Origin: Lachnospiraceae bacterium
GTDB taxonomy: Bacteria; Bacillota; Clostridia; Lachnospirales; Lachnospiraceae
Length of the DNA: 7,365 bases
Direction: 5' to 3'
Assembly (NCBI GenBank): GCA_009774145.1
Contig: VSND01000207.1
Coordinates: 1 to 7,365, forward strand
The notes beneath the pieces are model-generated. The model was not told the DNA's origin and did no database searches. It worked only from the letters and a program-made list of their open reading frames with translations. The position numbers were made by a program, and so were the translations under genes. The stretch's first letter is position 1. Each line of letters opens with the position of its first letter. This document shows, piece by piece, positions 1-5,570 of this stretch.

Positions 1-120
1 CTATGATGTTAAATTTGTTTGAAATGTTCGCTTATAGGGGAAACAGGAAAGGAGGGCAGCAGAAAATCTCCTGTATGTCGGATTGTTTTCAAAATATAAT
101 ATTAATTGGAAAGGTGAAAA

Positions 121-816
121 ATGAAGAAAAAATTTAAAATGTTAATTTCTGTTTTACTTCTGTTTGTTATGTGCAGTTCGGTAGTGTCTGCTGCTCCGGG
201 TGCGGATACATGCATAACTGCTGATGGTTTGTCAGGAATAAAAATTTCAGATACCTCTGCAGATTATGTGATTCCTGAGGATCTGAAAGAAAGTTCTTCT
301 ATTGTTCAGGCAGAGGATTCTATGCCGCGTAATCAGATCGGAGAACCAATGGATCAGATGTACTTTTACTATATGTATTTGTATCCAATTGTAGGAAATC
401 CTGAAACCGGAGATGTTAAAGTATTAAATACTCCTCTTGCAGGCGGCGCCTATCAGACAAGACAGTATTTTTCCGTTGAATATACACCAGCTGAAACAGT
501 ACAGATGTATCAGAAGGTGATCGAACAGGGATATGATATGCTTGGGTGGCAGGCGAAGATTAAGTTCCGTTTTGATTTTATAACACCTGTGTCATGGGTC
601 AGAATGCAGAATTATCAGAATCCGGTAGAAGAAAATGTTCCGCAGCCGCATAACGCTTATCAGACATATATTTACACGTTTAATTCCTATTTTCAGACAA
701 ATCCTTTGGAGCAGTATTCTGTATCACTTTCCGGAACTGTTCATCATTTTGATAAATATGATAAAAAAACAGAGGATGTACCATTTAATGCAAGCGTTTA
801 TTTTAATATGAAATAA
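121..816 (+). CDS. Secreted protein of unknown function, 231 aa
   Basis: The first 24 residues form a clear Sec signal peptide: basic MKKKFK, a hydrophobic run (MLISVLLLFVM), then a small-residue site VVSA before APGA. The mature protein of about 207 residues should therefore be exported. It is rich in Tyr and Gln, has no further membrane segment, and has no LPxTG anchor or lipobox Cys at the expected place; C18 lies inside the hydrophobic part. The C-terminal 40 residues alternate in a way that suggests beta strands. The start is set by GGAAAGG at 108-114, six bases before the ATG. The gene ends 17 bp before the 174-aa gene, so the two are probably co-transcribed. Its last codons (ASVYFNM) reappear as a scrap in front of the second copy of that gene, so the pairing is old. 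I do not recognise the family. Confidence 0.85.
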   Translation: MKKKFKMLISVLLLFVMCSSVVSAAPGADTCITADGLSGIKISDTSADYVIPEDLKESSSIVQAEDSMPRNQIGEPMDQMYFYYMYLYPIVGNPETGDVKVLNTPLAGGAYQTRQYFSVEYTPAETVQMYQKVIEQGYDMLGWQAKIKFRFDFITPVSWVRMQNYQNPVEENVPQPHNAYQTYIYTFNSYFQTNPLEQYSVSLSGTVHHFDKYDKKTEDVPFNASVYFNMK

Positions 817-833
817 TAAGGAGTATTATCATT

Positions 834-1358
834 ATGACAATCAGAACGATCAATGGTTTTCAGATCTATGCAGTGACACGTAACGAGGTGGAATACAAAC
901 CGTCCTATTTTCAGCAGCAGGCGGAAAAATGGGTGGAAGGTGCAAAGAGGGACCAGCTGTCGGAAGAAGAACTGGATGCGCTCAAAAAGAAATACAATTC
1001 AAGAAATATGTCCAGAGAAGAAACGGTGGCGTTGCTGGGGGAGCTTGTAGAGGCTGGTATTATGACCCGGAGCACTGCCAGAGACATCTACTGCGGGGCC
1101 GTTCCTCTGGACGTCAGTAAGATCAATCCGACAAAGACCCAGGGGACGCTGACCAAAAGCAGCGCTTCGATGAACAGCGGCCTGAATCTTCCCGGTGCGC
1201 TGGGCGGCCTGGGTGCGATGTTCGGCACCTGCGGTCTGTCGGCTTACAAAAACTGGTATGAGTATGCGAAATCCTCTACCGATGTGGATGTGAGCCAGTC
1301 GGCGTATTTTCAGGACTGCAATAAATATCTTGAGATCCTGGAACAGTTAAGCGCATAG
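834..1358 (+). CDS. Unknown 174-aa protein, copy 1 of a duplicated gene
   Basis: This is a soluble-looking protein without a signal peptide. Residues 1-27 (MTIRTINGFQIYAVTRNEVE and onward) form a short conserved head. Residues about 28-75 are charged and probably helical. A second helical stretch carries LLGELVEAGIMT. Residues 105-140 are rich in Gly and Ser and could be a flexible linker, and the tail is YLEILEQLSA. The ribosome binding site is AAGGAG at 817-822, with a longish 11-base gap to the ATG. The protein differs from copy 2 (2264-2788) only at residue 11 (Ile here, Val there). The 193-aa gene follows 72 bp later and probably shares its transcript. I know no function. From memory, small proteins of this style occur near toxin/secretion clusters in Clostridia, but that is a weak association. 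Confidence 0.85.
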   Translation: MTIRTINGFQIYAVTRNEVEYKPSYFQQQAEKWVEGAKRDQLSEEELDALKKKYNSRNMSREETVALLGELVEAGIMTRSTARDIYCGAVPLDVSKINPTKTQGTLTKSSASMNSGLNLPGALGGLGAMFGTCGLSAYKNWYEYAKSSTDVDVSQSAYFQDCNKYLEILEQLSA

Positions 1359-1370
1359 GCCGGGACCGCA
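906..1370 (+). repeat. 465-bp direct repeat, copy 1 (identical to 2336-2800)
   Basis: Aligned by eye, every base from 906 to 1370 matches 2336-2800 at a fixed offset of 1430. The repeat starts in codon 25 of the 174-aa gene and runs 12 bp past its stop. Immediately upstream (834-905) the same two genes differ at 8 of 72 positions, and immediately downstream they part company. The sharp edge inside the coding region points to gene conversion or to a recent recombination endpoint rather than a simple fresh duplication. Confidence 0.9.
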
Positions 1371-1406
1371 CTTTCAGGAAAGCGGTACAGAAAAGGCGAT
1401 TTTCTG
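1365..1406 (+). other. Two small stem-loops between the 174-aa and 193-aa genes
   Basis: The first stem (1365-1386) pairs ACCGC..TTTC with GAAAGCGGT across a two-base bulge. The second (1388-1406) pairs CAGAAAA with TTTTCTG around a five-base loop. Neither is followed by a run of T, so intrinsic termination is unlikely. They could act as an mRNA processing or stability element between co-transcribed genes. The first hairpin contains the 12-bp TTTCAGGAAAGC repeat implicated in the module 2 deletion. Confidence 0.4.
1372..1383 (+). repeat. 12-bp direct repeat TTTCAGGAAAGC (also at 2034-2045 and 2802-2813)
   Basis: The same 12 bases lie just after the first 174-aa gene, just after the 193-aa gene, and just after the second 174-aa gene. 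In module 1 two copies bracket the 193-aa gene. In module 2 a single copy joins the left flank of the first (GGGACCGCA) to the right flank of the second (CCTGA...GCAGGCAG). That is what deletion between the two repeats would leave. Confidence 0.8.
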
Positions 1407-1430
1407 ATTCATCAAATGAGAGGAGAGAAA

Positions 1431-2012
1431 ATGAGTATGTTGGGTTTACAGAGTAATCTGGCTTCTGTGTCAGGATATTCGTCCGTCTTCGGTTCCGGAA
1501 ACATGACAGAAAATGTGTTTCGGGGAAGTATTTCCGGCGGACGGTCGTCTTCTGTCGGAGGCGGAACCTTTCATGGAACTTTGAAAATGGGGTATCTGCA
1601 CAGCGAGTTCAGTCCGGTTACCGGACAGGAACTTCATATGAAATATGATGACAGTTCCACCAAGGAAGATCCGGTGATGCTTGTGGAGGGAAAAGACATT
1701 CAGGGAAATGATTTTGTGAAAAAAATTCATTTGAACGATGTGGATCCGGAAAATGCGACCCCTGCGGAGATGACGGCGCTTCGTGTTCATCTGGCGCAGC
1801 AGGGGGACAGGAGTGTGAAAACCAGCAGCGGGATTCCTCTGAAAGCGCTGAGCAGCCGATACAATGTAAATGCTTCCATGAACTTCAGACAGTATTATGA
1901 AGGCTGGGCGTCTAATCTGGAACACGCAGGATTTCATCAGAATGCGGACCTGTACAGAAGTGAGCTGGAGCGGTATCTTTTTTATCATCGTGTTCATTGG
2001 AAGGACAGTTAA
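1431..2012 (+). CDS. Unknown 193-aa protein
   Basis: The start is the ATG at 1431, with AGAGGAG about six bases upstream. An in-frame ATG at 1416 would add five residues, but it lies within or before that ribosome binding site and is less likely. The N-terminal 45 residues are rich in Ser and Gly with no hydrophobic core (MSMLGLQSNLASVSGYSSVF), resembling a disordered or secretion-signal-like head rather than a Sec peptide. The middle contains FHGTLKMGYLHSEFSPVTGQ and an acidic segment. The C-terminal third (NFRQYYEGWASNLEHAGF and LYRSELERYLFYHR) looks helical. The gene lies 72 bp after the 174-aa gene and is followed by a strong hairpin, so it probably ends the operon. It has no counterpart after copy 2 of the 174-aa gene. 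The family is not recognised. Confidence 0.8.
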   Translation: MSMLGLQSNLASVSGYSSVFGSGNMTENVFRGSISGGRSSSVGGGTFHGTLKMGYLHSEFSPVTGQELHMKYDDSSTKEDPVMLVEGKDIQGNDFVKKIHLNDVDPENATPAEMTALRVHLAQQGDRSVKTSSGIPLKALSSRYNVNASMNFRQYYEGWASNLEHAGFHQNADLYRSELERYLFYHRVHWKDS

Positions 2013-2023
2013 AAAGAAATTTC

Positions 2024-2061
2024 ACTGCCTGCTTTTCAGGAAAGCCCTGAAAGCAGGCAGT
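2024..2061 (+). terminator. Strong hairpin, probable terminator of the first module
   Basis: ACTGCCTGCTTTTCAGG pairs with CCTGAAAGCAGGCAGT: 16 base pairs with one bulged T around an AAAGC loop, starting 11 bp after the stop of the 193-aa gene. Only TTT follows before the sequence becomes mixed, so Rho-independent termination would be moderate at best. The right arm recurs at 2814-2829, but the left arm is missing there, so module 2 has lost this hairpin. Confidence 0.6.
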
Positions 2062-2080
2062 TTCAAAGATAAGGACAAAT
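2033..2080 (+). repeat. 48-bp repeat, copy A (copy B at 2801-2848)
   Basis: Positions 2033-2080 and 2801-2848 match at 46 of 48 bases; the differences are A2051/G2819 and A2075/G2843. The repeat runs from the hairpin loop through its right arm and about 19 bp beyond. In copy A it follows the 193-aa gene and in copy B the second 174-aa gene. It therefore marks the common 3' edge of the two modules. The two copies are followed by unrelated sequence. Confidence 0.85.
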
Positions 2081-2263
2081 GCGTTATATTTGTTTTATAA
2101 GATTTTCCAAAATCAGATACTTATTTTGTATAATTTTATGATATCTTTAAATTACTGTATAAAAGTATTATTTATATCATCTGATAGACGATGTATAAAA
2201 TATGAACAAAAAAATATGCGCTTGCAGGCGTTTATTTTAATATGTATGAGGAGGAGAATCGTT
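2081..2263 (+). other. AT-rich spacer with a scrap of the secreted-protein gene
   Basis: No gene is supported here. The stretch is very AT-rich, and a TATAAT at 2129-2134 could be a -10 box, but no good -35 lies at the right distance. At 2224-2244, 20 of 21 bases match 790-810, the last codons (ASVYFNM) of the 121-816 gene. This shows that the second module once carried that gene too, or was copied together with its tail. Confidence 0.6.
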
Positions 2264-2788
2264 ATGACAATCAGAACAATTAATGGCTTTCAGGTCTATG
2301 CAGTGACCCGCAACGAGGTGGAATACAAACCTTCTTATTTTCAGCAGCAGGCGGAAAAATGGGTGGAAGGTGCAAAGAGGGACCAGCTGTCGGAAGAAGA
2401 ACTGGATGCGCTCAAAAAGAAATACAATTCAAGAAATATGTCCAGAGAAGAAACGGTGGCGTTGCTGGGGGAGCTTGTAGAGGCTGGTATTATGACCCGG
2501 AGCACTGCCAGAGACATCTACTGCGGGGCCGTTCCTCTGGACGTCAGTAAGATCAATCCGACAAAGACCCAGGGGACGCTGACCAAAAGCAGCGCTTCGA
2601 TGAACAGCGGCCTGAATCTTCCCGGTGCGCTGGGCGGCCTGGGTGCGATGTTCGGCACCTGCGGTCTGTCGGCTTACAAAAACTGGTATGAGTATGCGAA
2701 ATCCTCTACCGATGTGGATGTGAGCCAGTCGGCGTATTTTCAGGACTGCAATAAATATCTTGAGATCCTGGAACAGTTAAGCGCATAG
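2264..2788 (+). CDS. Unknown 174-aa protein, copy 2 of the duplicated gene
   Basis: This matches the 834-1358 product in all but residue 11 (Val instead of Ile). An open frame continues upstream to an ATG at 2090. The ATG at 2264 is preferred because the similarity between the copies starts there and because GAGGAGGAG at 2248-2256 stands seven bases before it, a stronger and better placed ribosome binding site than that of copy 1. Seven of the eight DNA differences between the copies in the first 24 codons are silent, so the protein head is under purifying selection. Unlike copy 1, this copy is not followed by the 193-aa gene: the 48-bp repeat and then a glycosidase scrap come next. Function unknown. 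Confidence 0.85.
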   Translation: MTIRTINGFQVYAVTRNEVEYKPSYFQQQAEKWVEGAKRDQLSEEELDALKKKYNSRNMSREETVALLGELVEAGIMTRSTARDIYCGAVPLDVSKINPTKTQGTLTKSSASMNSGLNLPGALGGLGAMFGTCGLSAYKNWYEYAKSSTDVDVSQSAYFQDCNKYLEILEQLSA

Positions 2789-2800
2789 GCCGGGACCGCA

Positions 2801-2848
2801 TTTTCAGGAAAGCCCTGAGAGCAGGCAGTTTCAAAGATAAGGGCAAAT
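2801..2848 (+). repeat. 48-bp repeat, copy B
   Basis: Matches 2033-2080 at 46 of 48 bases. The left arm of the hairpin that goes with copy A is absent: the sequence before it comes instead from the tail of the 174-aa gene. The repeat ends exactly at the ATG (2849) of the glycosidase scrap. Confidence 0.85.
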
Positions 2849-3100
2849 ATGGGAGAAGCGCAGGACGGCGGGAAGTACGATCCCAAGGGCCTGCGTTATC
2901 TGCTGAACGAGTTTTACGGCCGCTGGCAGATTCCGCTGATGATTGTGGAGAACGGTCTGGGCGCGGAGGATCAGGTGGAGGAAGACGGCGCGATCCACGA
3001 CGAATACTGCATCGCCTATATGCGGGAGCACATTCGGCAGATGGCAAGAGCGGTTATAATAAATGGTTACGGTTTCTATTGTCAGAGATTGAATACATAG
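2849..3100 (+). pseudogene. Fragment of a family 1 glycoside hydrolase (6-phospho-beta-glucosidase-like)
   Basis: From about residue 9, the 83-codon frame reads YDPKGLRYLLNEFYGRW, then PLMIVENGLGAEDQVEEDG, then MREHIRQMARA. This is the classic segment around the catalytic nucleophile of GH1 enzymes: the Glu of (I/V)xENG is codon 34, at 2948-2950. Enzymes of this family are about 470 residues long and hydrolyse phosphorylated beta-glucosides imported by PTS transporters. Only about 65 residues are present here. The upstream acid/base Asn-Glu motif and the conserved C-terminal part are missing, and the frame ends in unrelated residues after about 3050, so the piece cannot be active. It is GC-rich compared with its surroundings. 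It probably arrived by illegitimate recombination next to the 48-bp repeat. The identification is from memory of the family, and the motif is unusually clear. Confidence 0.85.
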
Positions 3101-3165
3101 ACTTTGCAAACCCGAAATGGTGGACACATTATCAGCTGCTGGCAAAGCAGTTCTGCTGCCTGTAA
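3046..3165 (+). other. Short open frame, possible 3' end of an unknown gene
   Basis: In a different frame from the glycosidase scrap, the sequence reads SGYNKWLRFLLSEIEYIDF, then ANPKWWTHYQLLAKQFCCL and a stop at 3163-3165. It has no start or ribosome binding site of its own. The Trp/Tyr-rich composition looks protein-like and would fit the last 38 residues of a truncated gene joined at about 3050. I cannot name the family. Confidence 0.3.
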
Positions 3166-3284
3166 AAGAGCCCTCCTGGTTCGGTTGAAGCGGGTACGGC
3201 TGCAAAGTCCGGGGAACAGATGCCGGAACAATCTGCCGGTATAATCATCTTGAAACTTCAGCATCATGTGCTTTCTTTCATAGT

Positions 3285-3306
3285 CTGTAGTTGTGCACAA
3301 CTACAG
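3285..3306. repeat. Perfect 22-bp palindrome
   Basis: CTGTAGTTGTG at 3285-3295 is followed without a gap by its exact reverse complement at 3296-3306; the centre is GTTGTGCACAAC. It lies nine bases before the first possible start of the next coding fragment (3315) in a stretch with no supported gene (3166-3314). Possible roles are an operator for a dimeric regulator, a recombinase or resolvase site, or a remnant mobile-element end. No second copy is seen in this window. Confidence 0.75.
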
Positions 3307-3314
3307 GATAGCAT

Positions 3315-3581
3315 ATGGTGTTGAAGTTTTTCTATATCAACAATCAACCAGCACAACAAGTTAAATTAAGTGCCGGAGAGGTTCTTGCGTTGTATGAGGA
3401 GGCGGAACGAATATATGATAGAATAAGGAGTACATCTGATGATGTTGTTCAGATTTCGCATCAAACGGGAATACCAGAATGGAAGATTCAAAAAATTAAG
3501 GAACATGTATTCTGGAATGACCATATTTTGGATGATAGAATTAGCAGGTTCGATGCGGAGCTTGCATATAGACAAAAGTAA
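3315..3581 (+). pseudogene. Truncated toxin-tip domain fragment, 88 codons
   Basis: The frame contains LSAGEVLALYEEAERIYDRI, then ISHQTGIPEWKIQKIKEHVF and NDHILDDRISRFDAE. From memory this is the first half of a C-terminal domain found on phage minor-capsid-like and polymorphic toxin proteins of Clostridia, with the pattern IxxxTGxxxxxIxxIKxHVFxxxHxLDxxxxRFD. In those proteins 50-60 more residues follow, including a Leu-Leu-x-His-Glu stretch. Here the frame stops after AYRQK, so that half is missing. AGGA stands a few bases before the ATG, a plausible but weak ribosome binding site. No delivery domain precedes it: upstream are the palindrome and the glycosidase scrap. It is best read as a dead orphan tip. 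The activity of the domain is not known to me. Confidence 0.6.
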
Positions 3582-3825
3582 AAATATAATACTGGTGCCG
3601 TACAAGCTGAGTGAAGCTGGTTTCAGAGCAGCCACAGAACCGATTATACAGGCGGACAGCAAAGAGTGGGACGATATATCCCGGTATATTCTGAATCTGC
3701 TGGATGAAATATCGAAAAAACCTCTGGCAGGAGAAAACAGATCAAGGGCTTTAGATAAAATATTACTGTTTATAATCTTCTCCGATTATCAAATGGAGCA
3801 TATGGAGTGGAAAAAGATACGATAA
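3553..3825 (+). CDS. Small protein, possible immunity protein, about 90 aa
   Basis: This frame overlaps the end of the toxin fragment by 29 bp. The open frame extends upstream to 3439, but that part is only the shadow of the toxin domain. The protein-like part begins near KNIILVPYKLSEAGF and continues with EPIIQADSKEWDDISRYILN and FSDYQMEHMEWKKIR. The ATG at 3553 is the best available start, but its upstream AGCAGG is a poor ribosome binding site, so the true start may have been lost when the toxin was truncated. Position right after a toxin tip, small size, and acidic, aromatic-rich character suggest an immunity protein. That is inference from context; I do not recognise a named family. Confidence 0.5.
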   Translation: MRSLHIDKSKNIILVPYKLSEAGFRAATEPIIQADSKEWDDISRYILNLLDEISKKPLAGENRSRALDKILLFIIFSDYQMEHMEWKKIR

Positions 3826-3947
3826 GTGAAGAATATAGTATTAAGTATGTAAGCGAAACAGAAAAAGATCTGGTACAGGAAAACTTTTTAAAAGCATATC
3901 TGGATGCACAGCGGTATCTGGAAGCGATTGGGAGTAAACTGCTTTGA
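3807..3947 (+). CDS. Possible small orphan reading frame, 46 aa
   Basis: A frame open from 3759 to 3947 reads GVEKDTISEEYSIKYVSETE and then LVQENFLKAYLDAQRYLEAI, a plausible charged helical protein. The only usable start is GTG at 3807, with GGAG nine bases upstream; it overlaps the end of the preceding gene by 19 bp. It may be a real short gene, or the continuation of the preceding gene after a frameshift near 3800. The sequence alone does not decide between these. Confidence 0.3.
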   Translation: MEKDTISEEYSIKYVSETEKDLVQENFLKAYLDAQRYLEAIGSKLL

Positions 3948-4058
3948 TTATTTTAAACTGGATATCTGTAAATCATGTCTTTGGCTTTTATAAACAGTTA
4001 TTCAAAGCATTTTAAAATGTAAAGCAGAGATCAGTACCTGGTAGGGGAGGTGGATGAA

Positions 4059-4469
4059 ATGTCCGCGATCCATACGGGCGATCTCCGGGCAGAGGGACTG
4101 AACTTAACAGGAAATAATACATTTAAACTTTCAGATATATGGATTCATCGAAGCCTTAGGCCAGAGCAGGAAATTACGATATTAAAACACCAGATGGAAG
4201 CATTTTACACTTTACAGAAGGAAGTAGAATAACCAGTATAAAAGTTATAGCTGGTAAAGGCTGAAATCGATAAATGGATATCGTAGATCTATGGGTGGAC
4301 AGGTACGGAGGTAATCCCGAGGAATGGCAAAAGTGTAAAGGATCTGGTTATTATAGATGTAGAGAGTCTGCTGGCAGAAGTGCATTGGTATCAAGGACCA
4401 ACAGTCGGAAAAGTTTTATTTAAAATTAAAGAACAACCAGGAGGAGAAATTTTTATTTATGAAGATTAG
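4059..4469 (+). pseudogene. Polymorphic toxin tip broken by two frameshifts and two stops
   Basis: Three reading frames add up to one toxin domain. The first, from the ATG at 4059 (AGGGGAGG at 4043-4050), runs to about 4187. A missing A in the AAAA run at 4184-4187 shifts it to a second frame: KTPDGSILHFTEGSRITSIK, VIAGKG, a stop (TGA 4262), NR, a stop (TAA 4271), then MDIVDLWVDRYGG and NPEEWQKCKG. Near 4340-4355 a further shift leads to a third frame: VESLLAEVHWYQGPTVGK, FKIKEQPGGEIFIYED, stop at 4467-4469. From memory, intact relatives read AGKGT..QIDIVD..V..YGG.P.EWQK.KG.G...GE...AE(V/I)HWYE.P.VG and end in PQPGG..F.ED. They sit at the C-terminus of secreted or injected toxins in Clostridia. 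TAA at 4271 fits a Gln codon (CAA) changed by one base. The last codons overlap the immunity gene by 11 bp, the original coupled arrangement. The biochemical activity of this toxin family is unknown to me. Confidence 0.75.
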
Positions 4470-4977
4470 ATGTTTAGAAGACGTTCACAGGGGATGTTCC
4501 TTAAAAGCGAACAAAATATACGAAGCAAGACAGGGGCAAAAAGGGTGGTACGTAGTAGTTGATGAAACTGGTGAATCTTATGCGTACCCTCCGCATCTTT
4601 TTGAAGTGGTTGAAGATGATCTGATGAACTATTATAAGAATCATAAAAATGAATATGAACTTAAATTTATAAGACAGTCTTCGAATCACCAGCATATTTT
4701 AAGCATATGGGAATGCTGTTTTAATGATATTATGAATTCGTTTAAACCGAAAAATTCGGTCTGGAGGGGACTGGCTGCAATTTATCATAATAAAACGGGG
4801 TGGTATGAGAATGAGTTTTGGAAAATACCCTATGTTAAGGATGCGTTAAGAGAATTTAGATCTTTAGATGAAAGAGAGTTAAAGCTTGATGGTTCCAGAA
4901 TAGTATTAGGACAGATATGTGAGTTTTTAGAAAGGACAGTAGAAGTAAATGAAGAAGTTTGGATATCGTTGAAATAA
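4459..4977 (+). CDS. Probable immunity protein with an added C-terminal domain, 172 aa
   Basis: Residues 1-55 (MKIRCLEDVHRGCSLKANKI, then GWYVVVDETGESYAYPP and LFEVVED) match, from memory, a small beta-barrel-like protein commonly encoded right after toxins of the 4059-4469 type, with the pattern KIYE...KGWY.(V/I)(V/I)DE.GE.YLYP...FE(I/V)V. Those relatives usually end there. Here about 117 more residues follow, rich in Trp, Tyr and charge, ending in a helical part (LGQICEFLERTVEVNEEVW), so this looks like a fusion of two immunity-like units. The ribosome binding site AGGAGGAG lies at 4439-4446 inside the broken toxin, 12 bases before the ATG. The 11-bp overlap with the toxin's end suggests original translational coupling. 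The frame is undamaged although its toxin is dead, which fits retention for protection against related strains. Confidence 0.7.
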   Translation: MKIRCLEDVHRGCSLKANKIYEARQGQKGWYVVVDETGESYAYPPHLFEVVEDDLMNYYKNHKNEYELKFIRQSSNHQHILSIWECCFNDIMNSFKPKNSVWRGLAAIYHNKTGWYENEFWKIPYVKDALREFRSLDERELKLDGSRIVLGQICEFLERTVEVNEEVWISLK

Positions 4978-5017
4978 TTAAAGCAAAGATAAAATCAAAT
5001 AGAGCAATTGGGAAAAC

Positions 5018-5560
5018 ATGGTATTAAATATGGATATTAACAAAGAAATGTATATATGGGTGGATACGGTATTCCGAAAAACTAAAAAGGGAGGTATTGT
5101 ATTTGATGGAAATTCGTTTGATGATGAAATGGGATTTGGGTTGGAGAAAAGATGTTACGAGGGAGAATTTATTCAATTGTCAAAATGTGGATCAGTGAAA
5201 AATTTTGGAAAAATAAGCTTGATACATTATTCGCGATTTGGACTAAAATGGATTGTAAACACCGATAATTTTACTATGAAACTGCCTTTTTTGTTAACAG
5301 GCAATTTGGCTGTGAATCATGTTTACAGCGGTGAAATTCAAATAATACTTACTGATAACGCAAAGAAAAAAATAGAAAAGTACTCGGATACTGATTTTGC
5401 AGTCATATCTGAAAATTGTATTGCAAATTTATCTATTCATGAAAGCTCTGTTTTTATGGATATTTTTACAGATAAAATAAATTTTAAATATACAGATCTT
5501 TCAAAAGAGCATTTTTGCTTTGAAGGATATGATGACTGTATAGGAAAAATTAATATATAA
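5018..5560 (+). CDS. Orphan protein, possible immunity protein, 180 aa
   Basis: An intact AT-rich gene 40 bp after the preceding immunity candidate. The start is either the ATG at 5018 (weak upstream TTGGGA) or the in-frame ATG at 5030, which gives MDINKEMYIWVDTVF. The protein has no signal peptide or membrane segment. It begins with an aromatic-rich segment, continues through probable beta strands (GKISLIHYSRFGLKWIV), and ends with an acidic tail. It has no recognisable toxin partner upstream. By size, composition and position in a row of toxin/immunity pairs it is probably a solitary immunity gene. I do not recognise the family; the immunity role is inferred only from context. Confidence 0.6.
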   Translation: MVLNMDINKEMYIWVDTVFRKTKKGGIVFDGNSFDDEMGFGLEKRCYEGEFIQLSKCGSVKNFGKISLIHYSRFGLKWIVNTDNFTMKLPFLLTGNLAVNHVYSGEIQIILTDNAKKKIEKYSDTDFAVISENCIANLSIHESSVFMDIFTDKINFKYTDLSKEHFCFEGYDDCIGKINI

Positions 5561-5570
5561 CTTTTATAAA

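Noticed and set aside
95..100. TATAAT before the first gene as a promoter -10 box
   Set aside because: No acceptable -35 lies 16-18 bp upstream, and transcription from it would begin at the ribosome binding site, leaving almost no leader.
1470..1997. 175-codon minus-strand open frame
   Set aside because: It lies entirely opposite the 193-aa gene, has no ribosome binding site, and has an implausible His/Arg-rich composition. It is a shadow.
1897..2100. 67-codon + frame overlapping the end of the 193-aa gene
   Set aside because: Its first half is an out-of-frame reading of the 193-aa gene and its second half is the hairpin and repeat; there is no ribosome binding site.
2090..2263. Upstream extension of copy 2 of the 174-aa gene to an ATG at 2090
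   Set aside because: The extension is translated AT-rich spacer with no match in copy 1, and the strong ribosome binding site at 2248-2256 points to the ATG at 2264.
3082..3300. 72-codon minus-strand frame as a transposase remnant
   Set aside because: No transposase motif or terminal inverted repeats could be recognised, so it does not support an insertion sequence.
4232..4255. Hairpin ACCAG-TATAA / TTATA-GCTGGT
   Set aside because: It lies inside the recognisable toxin coding sequence with no T run after it. It is probably chance.
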